NCBI GenBank assembly: GCA_021784265.1
Contig: JAJXTA010000002.1
Span: 1 to 17,790 of the forward strand
Source of the DNA: a bacterium
Lineage (GTDB): Bacteria > Verrucomicrobiota > Verrucomicrobiia > Limisphaerales > J093
DNA length: 17,790 nucleotides
Direction of reading: 5' to 3'
Shown: in pieces, positions 8,161 through 15,717 of the stretch
Layout of the letters: every line of letters begins with the position of its first letter
How positions within the stretch are numbered: position 1 is the stretch's first letter
The notes under the pieces: generated by a model
Databases searched by the model: none
Seen by the model: only the letters and a program-made list of their open reading frames with translations
What the model was told of the DNA's origin: nothing
Program-made: the position numbers and the translations under genes

Positions 8161-8169
8161 AGGGAAAGG
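8161..8169 (+). promoter_or_regulatory. Ribosome binding site AGGGAAAGG
   Basis: A purine-rich site six bases before ATG 8176. It decides the start against the in-frame ATG at 8194. It is one of the few strong sites in this window, where most genes have weak ones. Confidence 0.7.
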
Positions 8170-8175
8170 CATTCA

Positions 8176-8778
8176 ATGAGTACCATAACTGATATGCGCG
8201 CATGTCTCCTCATCTTCGGCCTGGCATGGCTGGCGGCCGCTAGTGTCGTCACCGCGCAAACACCCAGCCCTCTGGCCCAGGCGCCGGGGGTCGGCATCCG
8301 TTTCACCGGTTTCACCAACACCGGCCCGGCAAGCGTAGCCACCGTCATGGGGATGCCCAGCACGAATAGAACCATCTTTGGCCAGCGGGTGACTCCCGGC
8401 TCCGGTCCGCTGAGCGTGACGATTCCCCGAGGGCCTGCCGCGGTCTTTGCCTATACCAATTCGTCCTCGTTGCCAACGGTCTGCACCGTGCAGACAATCG
8501 AGTACCAGACCACCGCTGGCTGGGCCGCGGTCCGGCTGACCTCCCCGCCGGGCAGCCTGCTCGTGCCCCCACACGGTACGGCGACGCAGGCGCTGCCGGT
8601 GTCTGACACCAGTGTTGCCTGGCGGATCAAGGTCTTCTGTGTCGAGCAGGCTACGGGAGTGCGGCGGGCGGTCGAGCGCACGGAGGGATACGTCAACGAA
8701 TTGGCCACCGGCCAGAAGACCGAGCGCTTCAGCGGGCGCAAGTACCTCACGACCAGCGCCCAGCCGGTGAAGCAATGA
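8176..8778 (+). CDS. Small exported protein of unknown function
   Basis: I do not recognise the family. The protein has 200 residues. A short N-terminal stretch (MSTITDMRAC) leads into a hydrophobic segment at about 10-25 and a signal-peptidase-type site after VTAQ (25-28), so it is probably exported to the periplasm. The mature part is rich in Thr, Ser, Val and Pro and looks beta-rich; it has two cysteines (C103, C155) that could pair as a disulfide. The C-terminus is more charged (about 155-190). There is no lipobox, catalytic motif or repeat. The start is supported by a strong ribosome binding site. It is followed on the same strand, 142 bp on, by another small membrane or exported protein; co-transcription is possible but not shown. 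Confidence 0.72.
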   Translation: MSTITDMRACLLIFGLAWLAAASVVTAQTPSPLAQAPGVGIRFTGFTNTGPASVATVMGMPSTNRTIFGQRVTPGSGPLSVTIPRGPAAVFAYTNSSSLPTVCTVQTIEYQTTAGWAAVRLTSPPGSLLVPPHGTATQALPVSDTSVAWRIKVFCVEQATGVRRAVERTEGYVNELATGQKTERFSGRKYLTTSAQPVKQ

Positions 8779-8920
8779 GCAGCAGGACCGTTCCCGGCGG
8801 CAGGCGTGGTCACTTCCCTCCTGGTGGCGCGGGAGAAACTCGCCGCCCTCCGCGGGCATCGGCCCCGGGACTTCCCCTCGGTTGCGGTTGAGCGAGGCTG
8901 TCACTCCACGCGCCTCGGCC

Positions 8921-9313
8921 ATGCGAAAGCGGACGCTGTTGATTCTGGGACTCGCCGCGGCGCTCGGCCTCGCGGGGGCGGTCGGCTGGCCGTTCTTCGG
9001 CTACCGAATTCACGAGCGCTGGCGCCGTCGCGGGTTCGACGCGGCTGCGTGGAAGGATGTCGAGACTCTGACGAACGACGCGCGCCTCCGGAGGGTGGAC
9101 GACCTCTTGCGCCGCTACAACTTTCGCGGTATGGCGCGCGCGCGGGTTACGGCCCTGCTCGGAGAGCCACGGCCGACCGGGTATTTCAAAGGGTGGGACC
9201 TGGTGTATTGGCTTGGACCCGAACGGGGTTGGATCAGCATCGACTCGGAATGGTTGGTATTCCGGCTCGACGCCGACAAGAAAGTCAGCGATTACAAGAT
9301 CGTGCGAGATTGA
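8921..9313 (+). CDS. Small membrane-anchored protein with a BamE-like domain
   Basis: The protein has 130 residues. A hydrophobic N-terminal segment (4-22) after MRKR acts as an uncleaved anchor or signal peptide; there is no lipobox cysteine. The soluble part holds a segment about 70-130 with MARARVTALLGEP (71-83), YWLGP (96-100), WISIDSEWLVFRLD (104-117) and KVSDYKIVRD (121-130). The pattern of a helix ending in 'LLGxP' followed by paired strands resembles the small BamE/SmpA-like fold; this is a pattern judgement, and a direct role in outer-membrane assembly is not implied. A longer frame begins with TTG at 8882, but ATG 8921 places the positive residues directly before the hydrophobic segment. 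There is no good ribosome binding site. It converges on the large ATPase gene with 187 bp between them. Confidence 0.72.
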   Translation: MRKRTLLILGLAAALGLAGAVGWPFFGYRIHERWRRRGFDAAAWKDVETLTNDARLRRVDDLLRRYNFRGMARARVTALLGEPRPTGYFKGWDLVYWLGPERGWISIDSEWLVFRLDADKKVSDYKIVRD

Positions 9314-9438
9314 AGCTGCAAGCCGACCGGTCGCTGGAGCGATTGCCGTGGAGCTGACTGCCGGTGTCGGGCCTCGGGGCGGTGGGTTTCGATTCGCCCG
9401 GTGACAGTTGGTTTTCACTGCCGGAGTGCCGCCCTCTT

Positions 9439-9453
9439 GGTGGCCGAGCCACC
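9439..9453. terminator. Short hairpin between convergent genes
   Basis: GGTGGC, loop CGA, GCCACC, a perfect 6-bp stem. It lies 48 bp beyond the stop of the minus-strand ATPase gene and 125 bp beyond the plus-strand gene. Neither strand has a T-tract after it, so this is only a possible transcript end. Confidence 0.25.
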
Positions 9454-9500
9454 GGGAGACGGTCAGAGTACCCACACTCGATTCGATGCCGCTGGCGGGT

Positions 9501-12500
9501 TCACCTGTAAATCTCTTCGAGCCGATGGGTGAGTTGCCGGGCTTCGGCCCAGCCGACCTCGACGAACAGGTCGAGGACCTCCAAGAGTGCGCTCAGGCAC
9601 TCGGATTCTTGACCATCGTAGCTCTCGAAGAGGTCACGGTGATCGGCCAGGGCTCGCTGGATCAGCCGGACAACGTCACCGACGGCCAGCGATTCGTACT
9701 GTAACCCCGCCGCCGCGCTAATGCGAATGGATTTGGCTGCCAGCAGGAAGATTTCGCGAGGCGCACAGGGGAACAGGTAGTTCAGGGTTTCAACCAGTTG
9801 GTGAGCCGTATGCGGATGCGGCTCCGTCGCAAGGCTGTCGAGCAGAGGCTGGCTGTCGCTCCAAAACTGGCGCCGCTGTGCGGGGTTCAACGCCTGTCGG
9901 TCTTTGAGGTTCGGCCTCTCATCGAGTGCGCCGCTGGCGAAGTAAAGCTGTGCGCCGATGTCATCGACTAGCCGCGCCAGCCGGTCGAGCCTCGCCTGGA
10001 CAGGATTGATGGTGTCCGCAGGCGGCGGATTAGCAGCATGGAGCCGGCGCGATTCCTCGCGGCACTGTTGGAGCTTGATTTGGGCGGCCGCCAATACTTG
10101 GGAGAAGAACCTCCAGGTCCGGGTTCGAGCCTTATCCGCGTAGGCAGCCGGTGTCTCGCCGCCTTCCGCCGTCAGCCAGCCGCCATTGCGGCATGAGTGC
10201 AGCAGGGCTTTGAGTGCGACAGATGCTCGCTGACTGTCGCATTCTTGGATGAGGCCCGTGATAAACGACTCGCAGTCCGGGTCGCCCGTTCGCAGGAAGT
10301 AGAAGAGGTTGACCTGGGCGAGTGTCGTGTGGATGTGATGCTCGGTGGGAGCGATCTTCCGGGCCCGGTCCGCGATCTGGTTCACTCGAGGCTTCACCTG
10401 GTTTGGCGCCTTCGCCCAGAGACAATCCAGCGACGACAGCACGGCATCGAGTACAAACGGCCTTTCCTCGTCCGCGATGAACGTGTCCACCAATTCCCAC
10501 ATTAGGTCGGACGAGGATTGGTCCAGGACGGCTAGCCTCCCTGCCAGGTTGAATCGCAGTGCATAAGACGGGTCGTGACAGAGTCGGCGCAGCGCCGCGG
10601 CAATCGCATCGTCGGCCTGTCCCAAACGGCAGGCAAGGAACGGCAATCCGCAGGCCGCGTCGATTCGGGGAGAAGGCCAGCCCCAACCTGGTGGCTCGTC
10701 CTCTCCTCCTCCCCAGTCCTCGCTCGGCGTCGGCACCGGATCGGTCGAGGCCTTGAGCAGCACCTTCCGCACCGTCGGCCAGCGTTCGTCTGTCTTCGGC
10801 CAGGGCGCTCGTTGGGCGATGGTCGCGCACGCGCCAACAAGGTGGCCCCACAGGTCTTCGGTCATTTGCCTTTGAGCCTGGCCGGGTTGTTCCAGGACTC
10901 GGTCGCATTCCAATATCAGTGGCCAATGCTCGTCGATCGCGCAGGCACTGCTCGCCTGCCCTCCGCCAGCGAGAAAGGGTTTAAGGGATTCGCGTAACTC
11001 GAAGAGTTTCTTGTTCCTAGGTTCGCTGAGATCGACACCCCTGCGCTCGACCCGCTCTTCCGCCGTAAAAGTGCGCGAGATCACCTGGGGTCGCTCGGGC
11101 GGTCGATTCGCCGGCAGTCTTGTGGCTGCCCCGCGGGCGCGTCGCAGGTCTCGAACGGTGCCAAGGACGATATTCCGCTCTTCAAGCACGCCGAGCAGCC
11201 GGTTTTGAGCGTGCTCGACCCAGGGCGGCGCAGGCTCACGGGGTTCCCCCTCGGGCAGTCGCGCGGTCAGCGGCAAGTCAAGGATGAGCCGCTCCAGACG
11301 CTCCCGTCGGGTCGGAGAGTCGAGCTTGTGGAGCGCTTCGAGCAAAAGGACGCTGGCGTACGCATAGTCGGGGTGGGTGAGAAACAGCGACTCGCTCAAA
11401 ACGCCCTCCAGGAGGACGCCCAGGGTCGAGGGATGTTGGGCTCCGGCAACCATGAAAATGGTCCACATCATCGAGGTTCGATTCCGGGCCGCGAACCGGT
11501 CCAGTGCCTGGTTCACGCTGGCCGGATCACCCTCGGCGGCCCAGCCGCGCAAAAGGGCCTCGAAATGAGATAAAATGCGATTCTCGTCATAGTCAAAGCC
11601 GCGTCCCCAGATGTGACCGTAGTCCTCGACCAGGTCGCACCGCGCCCCTCGAAACTGGATGGTGGCCAAGATGCGCTCTTCACGGTTGGGACCGTCCAAA
11701 CGCCGCCGCATGACCGCGTTCCAAGCGATGCATGCTGCTTCGGTCATGAGCGCCGGGTTGTCGCCGCCGCGGGATTCGTAGTAATCAGCCAGGAGATGAT
11801 GCACCGTATTCCAGCGGTCGCTGCTTTGAAAGCGCAGTCGCAGACTCGGGCTCCCGCGCTCTTCCCATTGACCTGGCTCGGGCTCGTCGGAGAATGCCGC
11901 CTCGAACAGGCGGACGATGACCCTGTCGCCCTTGGCGCCAAGGTGCTTGAGGTGTTGAGCCAACGCGCTAAGGTCATCGTGCGGAAACTGCACAAGCCGC
12001 TCTGGCGCGAGAAGACTTAGGAGGGCGTGCTCGCTTTCCGGGGGCGCAACGTGGAACGTCCGGTAAAGCAGCTCGATGGCGACGAGGGCTGCGTAGGGCC
12101 GACCCTTCCCGACCCCCTTGCTGACGTGATGAGCCGTTAGGTCCCGCGCGGCAGCGTTCACAGCACGGCATGGAGACGCGTCGTTCACGCCTCCGACGGC
12201 GTTCAGTCGCGCGAGGATGTGGACTAACGGCGCTTCTGTGAGGAAGTCGCTTGGAAGGCACTTCGCCAATTCCCGCGCAAACGCGCCCCAGGCGCCGGCT
12301 CCAGTCCGGATAATCTCCGGCTCGACATCCTGCAGGCCGGAGGCGAGGTGACGGAGTGCGCGGTGGGCGGGATCGTCTATGCCGGTGGCCGAACCAAGCG
12401 CCGTTAGCAGTGGGCGAAGGTCGGCGAGAGCCTCGACGCGCCGAGCGGCAAGAAGTGGTGCGAGAATGCGGGTCATGCTGCGCAACTGGGGTGCGCCTTC

Positions 12501-14825
12501 CAGTCGCAGAGCTACCTGCCAGAATCCACTCCGCTCGTCCGGCGCATCCCAGATCTGCTCCAAGGCAAACAGGAAACTCTGTCGATAGAAGGTGGGCAAA
12601 AGGTGGTCTTGAAGCACGAAATCATAAAAAGGGTCTGGCGTCTCCGGTATGAGGCAGCGGGCAATTGCATAATCGTGCAAGAGGTGATGGGTGAACCGTA
12701 TTTCATCGCCGCCGACCTGGGTCTGCCGCCGCAGTCCCGGCGAGTTCAGAATGCCGCGGCTGCGCAACTCGTCAACGGAAGCGCGCTCAGAGGCAGACAG
12801 CGAGAGTTGCTTGCGGGACACCGCCAGCCGGCGGCTGCGGACGAGCGCCTGGCAGATGGCTTTGAGCGCGTTCTCCCGGTCGCCGGCTCCTGCGCCTCCG
12901 CTCACGCGTGTTTCCCAGAATGTCCGGAGCAAGAGCGCGGGGCTCTGCCAGTCGGCCAAGTGGGCGGGAGGCACGCCCGCCCGCAGGAGGTCTGCGGCCA
13001 GTCGCAGGTGAAACGGCGAGCGATGAACGCCGCCGGAGTTTGGGTTGGTTCGGGCGCCCTCGATAAATGAGCGGATTTCCGGTCGCGCTGAAACGAGTTC
13101 GTCCACTTGCCGCTCCGCTAACCGAGGCAGGTGGAAATGAGCGACGGCAGGAAAGTCACTCGAAGAAAAGCCGGCGACCCCAGCGCCAGGGAAAGTATCG
13201 CGCAACTCGCGGCTGTATTTGAGGTCGAACTCCCGTACGCTGGCGATTACCTTCCAACTAGCTTGCCCTTCGCGCACATCGCGCAAAAGGCGGCGTAGCC
13301 GCTTTTGCCGATCGGCGTCGCGCAGCGCATCCAGCGCGTCAGTGATGAGGAAGCCGCCCGCGCCGTCGGGCCAGTTGGCCAGGATTTGGTCGAGCCGATG
13401 CGTGAGGTTTGGCGGGTCCTCGTCGGCCAAGAGTAGCACGACGGGGACCCCTTCATTACGCAGGGCCTCGGCAAGCGCATGGATCATGCCGCTCTTCCCG
13501 CAGCCGGGCTCTCCCGTGAGGAGAAGATGGCCGAGCTTCGCCGCCGTGATGAGAGCCGAGAATTCCTGCTGGCGGTCGATATGCACAAGATCGCCTGGAT
13601 CATCGCCAAACGCGAGGGTCGTGTGATCCTTCAGCCCCAACAAGTTCCGCTCGGTTAGCTCGTCGAGCGCGGCGAGGTCGCCGGAGTAGTCCGTTGGCCG
13701 GCGCAATGGGATACCAGCGTCGGTCAGCGCCCGGCGCAGCGACGCCCGGTCGGCTGAAGTGCCTTGGCAGTCCATCTGGAGGAAGTGATGTTCCAGCTTC
13801 TCCCAGGCGCGCGGCGCGAATTTGGAGTCCGCGACGATGTGAGAACCGATGTCGCCTTGAATGTGAGGCGGAAGCCGCTGGCCAGGCCCGAAATCGAGAA
13901 CCTCCACAAACACCGCACCGAGAAACTGACGAAGCTCACCATCGGACGGATCACGTCCTGCTCGTTCTCTCCAGGCCTGGGTGGTCACGTCGAGCAGTCC
14001 TTGCACGGCTTTCTTAGCCTCTTTCCGCCGGGACCCCAAGAAAGCGTCGAGGGGGCCGCCAGCAGCGTCTCGATGCTCTTTGAGGACGCGCGCCAGATGC
14101 TGCGTCCCGGCGGGGCCGACGCTGTTCGGAACCGCCCAGACGAACCGGCTCTTAGCACGCGCGGAACTGGAGAGCTTTAGGAACTGACCCACAAACGCAC
14201 CCACCGTCTCCACGAACGCTGGATCCCGGCGCGTGAGCGCGACGGACCCACTCCGTTCCTTCGCCGAGATAAAGACCCGTGCTTCAGGGTCGTCACGGAG
14301 CGTGACGACGATGTCATCCACCGGCTCCGCCACTTGCATGGCGATGCCTGACAGGTCCCCCCCCGTGATGTTCTCCCACACCGCAGTTTGGCTGCCGGCG
14401 AGCATTTTTACGGCCAGGAACGCGGCAACCCGAGCTTCATAATTCACCCCGCTCGCTGTCGCCCTGCCGCCAAAACGAACCGAGGGGACCGCGGGAACGC
14501 GTGGCGGGCCCTGCGGCGTTGCGCCGGCGGTGGAGGCGGCTCCAGCTTCGTGGTCGTCCCTGAGTGTGGGTGCCGGCTCTATCCGAGGCGTTACGCGCAA
14601 GCCGCGTTGGATTTGAGCGCGCATCCTAAGTTCTTCCAGCATACGAAGCTTCTCCTCCGGCGAGAGACCTGCGGGTGCGCGACGGAAACGGCGCTTATTC
14701 TGAAGTTGCCGGTTAAGATCGAAATCCTCACCAAGCAACTTTAGCCTTTGGTCCGGGGGAAGCTCGGCGAGCATGCGCCGGTACTCCGGGTCGCTCTCGA
14801 GCATGTGCAGCGCGTCCAAGTTCAT
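9501..14825 (-). CDS. Avs-like STAND ATPase with N-terminal PD-(D/E)XK-like nuclease
   Basis: Predicted cytoplasmic defence ATPase, 1774 residues. Residues 1-75 are charged helices with two related segments (PPDQRLKLL, SPEEKLRML), then a Pro/Ala linker to about 115. Residues 120-240 look like a PD-(D/E)XK nuclease: SGVNYEARVAAFLA (E130), EPVDDIVV (D170/D171) and VFISAKERSGS (K189); Ser187 sits where Glu or Gln is usual. It most resembles DUF4297/Cap4-like effectors. The NACHT/STAND ATPase has Walker A GEPGCGKS (438-445), Walker B GFLITDALDA (491-500), sensor-like WKVIASVREFD (524-534) and FTHHLLHDYAIARCL (711-725), the usual end of the winged-helix part. Residues 730-1774 are helical, repeat-like and without catalytic motifs, as in sensor regions of Avs proteins. 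The order effector, switch, sensor suggests nuclease activation on recognition of a phage product; this is inference. The frame is intact. It is the second gene of an operon, 9 bp after the nucleotidyltransferase gene. Confidence 0.85.
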   Translation of the reverse strand: MNLDALHMLESDPEYRRMLAELPPDQRLKLLGEDFDLNRQLQNKRRFRRAPAGLSPEEKLRMLEELRMRAQIQRGLRVTPRIEPAPTLRDDHEAGAASTAGATPQGPPRVPAVPSVRFGGRATASGVNYEARVAAFLAVKMLAGSQTAVWENITGGDLSGIAMQVAEPVDDIVVTLRDDPEARVFISAKERSGSVALTRRDPAFVETVGAFVGQFLKLSSSARAKSRFVWAVPNSVGPAGTQHLARVLKEHRDAAGGPLDAFLGSRRKEAKKAVQGLLDVTTQAWRERAGRDPSDGELRQFLGAVFVEVLDFGPGQRLPPHIQGDIGSHIVADSKFAPRAWEKLEHHFLQMDCQGTSADRASLRRALTDAGIPLRRPTDYSGDLAALDELTERNLLGLKDHTTLAFGDDPGDLVHIDRQQEFSALITAAKLGHLLLTGEPGCGKSGMIHALAEALRNEGVPVVLLLADEDPPNLTHRLDQILANWPDGAGGFLITDALDALRDADRQKRLRRLLRDVREGQASWKVIASVREFDLKYSRELRDTFPGAGVAGFSSSDFPAVAHFHLPRLAERQVDELVSARPEIRSFIEGARTNPNSGGVHRSPFHLRLAADLLRAGVPPAHLADWQSPALLLRTFWETRVSGGAGAGDRENALKAICQALVRSRRLAVSRKQLSLSASERASVDELRSRGILNSPGLRRQTQVGGDEIRFTHHLLHDYAIARCLIPETPDPFYDFVLQDHLLPTFYRQSFLFALEQIWDAPDERSGFWQVALRLEGAPQLRSMTRILAPLLAARRVEALADLRPLLTALGSATGIDDPAHRALRHLASGLQDVEPEIIRTGAGAWGAFARELAKCLPSDFLTEAPLVHILARLNAVGGVNDASPCRAVNAAARDLTAHHVSKGVGKGRPYAALVAIELLYRTFHVAPPESEHALLSLLAPERLVQFPHDDLSALAQHLKHLGAKGDRVIVRLFEAAFSDEPEPGQWEERGSPSLRLRFQSSDRWNTVHHLLADYYESRGGDNPALMTEAACIAWNAVMRRRLDGPNREERILATIQFRGARCDLVEDYGHIWGRGFDYDENRILSHFEALLRGWAAEGDPASVNQALDRFAARNRTSMMWTIFMVAGAQHPSTLGVLLEGVLSESLFLTHPDYAYASVLLLEALHKLDSPTRRERLERLILDLPLTARLPEGEPREPAPPWVEHAQNRLLGVLEERNIVLGTVRDLRRARGAATRLPANRPPERPQVISRTFTAEERVERRGVDLSEPRNKKLFELRESLKPFLAGGGQASSACAIDEHWPLILECDRVLEQPGQAQRQMTEDLWGHLVGACATIAQRAPWPKTDERWPTVRKVLLKASTDPVPTPSEDWGGGEDEPPGWGWPSPRIDAACGLPFLACRLGQADDAIAAALRRLCHDPSYALRFNLAGRLAVLDQSSSDLMWELVDTFIADEERPFVLDAVLSSLDCLWAKAPNQVKPRVNQIADRARKIAPTEHHIHTTLAQVNLFYFLRTGDPDCESFITGLIQECDSQRASVALKALLHSCRNGGWLTAEGGETPAAYADKARTRTWRFFSQVLAAAQIKLQQCREESRRLHAANPPPADTINPVQARLDRLARLVDDIGAQLYFASGALDERPNLKDRQALNPAQRRQFWSDSQPLLDSLATEPHPHTAHQLVETLNYLFPCAPREIFLLAAKSIRISAAAGLQYESLAVGDVVRLIQRALADHRDLFESYDGQESECLSALLEVLDLFVEVGWAEARQLTHRLEEIYR

Positions 14826-14831
14826 GGCAAG

Positions 14832-14836
14832 CCCTC
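14832..14836 (-). promoter_or_regulatory. Ribosome binding site GAGGG of the ATPase gene
   Basis: GAGGG ends six bases before ATG 14825 and overlaps the TGA stop of the nucleotidyltransferase gene. It fixes the start of the ATPase and suggests translational coupling between the two genes. Confidence 0.65.
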
Positions 14837-15350
14837 AATGACCTTCAGAGGCGAGCCAGCGATCGTAGAGGCGATGGCGTTGAAGGATTTGGCTAAACCG
14901 GGATTCATCAAGCGCCTTTTCCTCGCGAAACTGGTCTAGGCGGCGCTTGTCTTTTGGACGGCCCACAGCGAAAGCGATCGCCGCGAGGTGCTCGGCGGTG
15001 AACACGCGTATTGGCACGCCGCCGACGTTGTGCTCCACGCTCTGCTCGAGAGCCTCCTTGGTGAGCGGGTTGGCGTCCGCAGGCAGTAACTGGACCGGCC
15101 AGCCGGCGATGACAGGGAGGCCCTCACGGTTAAGTGGAAACCCGCGCTGCTCCAGGTAGTTGTGAACCAAGCTCAAGGAGGCCAACAACTGGCCCGGTGC
15201 CGGGGTCAAAACCACAAAAATGTCCACGTCCTGCGTATCGACGGGCTCGAGGTAGAAATTCGCGGCGACGGCACCGCCGAGCGCAAACCGGCTAATAATC
15301 CCGTCCGCCTGCATCTTGTTGATGACCGCGAAGGTTTCTTTTATGTTCAT
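14835..15350 (-). CDS. Solitary nucleotidyltransferase-fold protein
   Basis: The protein has 171 residues with a nucleotidyltransferase (pol-beta-like) core. FALGGAVAANFY holds G25 and G26, and QDVDIFV holds D41 and D43: the GG...DxD pattern that binds nucleotide and metal. The next core strand, GWPVQLLPA (83-91), has Gln87 where a third acidic ligand is often found, so catalysis is uncertain. I recall this VQxLP form from a group of small NTase-like proteins that continue with GVPIRVFTAEHLAAIAFAVGRPKDKRR (111-137) and end in a helical ILQRH...DRW segment, as here. AbiEii/MNT toxins are more distant relatives. No AbiEi or HEPN partner is adjacent; the neighbour is the STAND ATPase 9 bp downstream, so the two were probably made together. 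Possible jobs are modifying RNA or protein, or regulating the ATPase. The start gives a full-length fold; only GGGG lies close before it. Confidence 0.82.
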   Translation of the reverse strand: MNIKETFAVINKMQADGIISRFALGGAVAANFYLEPVDTQDVDIFVVLTPAPGQLLASLSLVHNYLEQRGFPLNREGLPVIAGWPVQLLPADANPLTKEALEQSVEHNVGGVPIRVFTAEHLAAIAFAVGRPKDKRRLDQFREEKALDESRFSQILQRHRLYDRWLASEGH

Positions 15351-15356
15351 GCCCCG

Positions 15357-15386
15357 ATTACATCACGCCCTCGTAACTTAACTCAA
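15357..15386 (-). promoter_or_regulatory. Candidate sigma-70 promoter of the NTase-ATPase operon
   Basis: On the minus strand, -35 TTGAGT (15381-15386) and -10 TGTAAT (15357-15362) are separated by 18 bp. They match consensus at 4/6 and 5/6 positions. Transcription would start almost at ATG 15350, implying a leaderless or nearly leaderless transcript, which fits the lack of a normal ribosome binding site. Confidence 0.4.
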
Positions 15387-15391
15387 CCTGT

Positions 15392-15407
15392 CGGCTCGCG
15401 CGAGCCG
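15392..15407. promoter_or_regulatory. Perfect 16-bp palindrome CGGCTCGCGCGAGCCG
   Basis: All eight pairs match. It lies five bases upstream of the candidate -35 box of the NTase-ATPase operon and 18 bases downstream of the stop of the broken PIN gene. It could be an operator for the operon, or, read as RNA, a 6-bp GC-rich stem with a GCGC loop ending the PIN transcript; no T-tract follows. Confidence 0.45.
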
Positions 15408-15425
15408 TTCAAATCCCCGCAGGTG

Positions 15426-15569
15426 TCACCCCTCCGGCCTCAACAGCGGCCTGACCTTGTTGCCGTGCCGGCGATAGATCCTGAAATGCGCGTCCAAGGT
15501 AAACACCGTGCCACCGGGATGCATCTTGGCCAGCAGCCGATCCGGCAGTCTGAGCGGAATCGTGCTCAT
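15426..15569 (-). pseudogene. C-terminal remnant of a PIN-domain (VapC-like) toxin
   Basis: Only the last 47 residues remain from ATG 15569. PLRLPDRLLAKM matches position by position the PIN-family helix usually written PMSLADACLVRM, including its conserved Asp, and is followed, after loss of about three residues, by HPGGTVFTLDAHFRIYRRHG, the hallmark end of VapC-like ribonucleases with their late Asp in TLDxxF. A complete PIN toxin is about 130-140 residues and needs N-terminal acidic residues that are absent here. The frame continues upstream of the ATG to 15719, but that part shows no PIN motifs and looks non-coding. No antitoxin gene is present. A remnant of a type II toxin-antitoxin locus is the best reading; a functional short protein is unlikely. 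Confidence 0.7.
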
Positions 15570-15717
15570 GGCCTTGATGGTAATACGGGCCGAGTGTGTG
15601 TGCAATGCCGGGCTAGCCCGTGATCTGCCGCTGGCGACGGGCCGAGGCACGCGGGCCCGCCTGCCTGCGGTTTCTCCCTTGTAGGGCGCGGTGGTTTTGT
15701 TTCCAATCACCGGCGGC

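Larger units (their letters stand above)
7351..8175. other. Long gene-free divergent region
   Basis: About 825 bases lie between the giant exported protein gene (leftward) and the small exported protein gene (rightward). Open frames here are Arg/Pro/Gly-rich and match no family I recognise, so I call none. It must carry the promoters of both flanking genes, but no near-consensus -35/-10 pair was found. It holds several perfect inverted repeats, listed separately, and a short T-run at 7489-7493. It could conceal a decayed gene, a small RNA or an intergenic repeat of the genome. Confidence 0.5.

Noticed and set aside
8138..8165. tRNA-like T-loop text (GGTTCGAACCTC)
   Set aside because: No flanking stem of five pairs, no acceptor stem, no anticodon arm and no CCA could be assembled; the motif is part of a local palindrome.
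15609..15620. Palindrome CGGGCTAGCCCG upstream of the lipoprotein gene
   Set aside because: Twelve-base palindromes are expected several times by chance here, and no promoter was found next to it.
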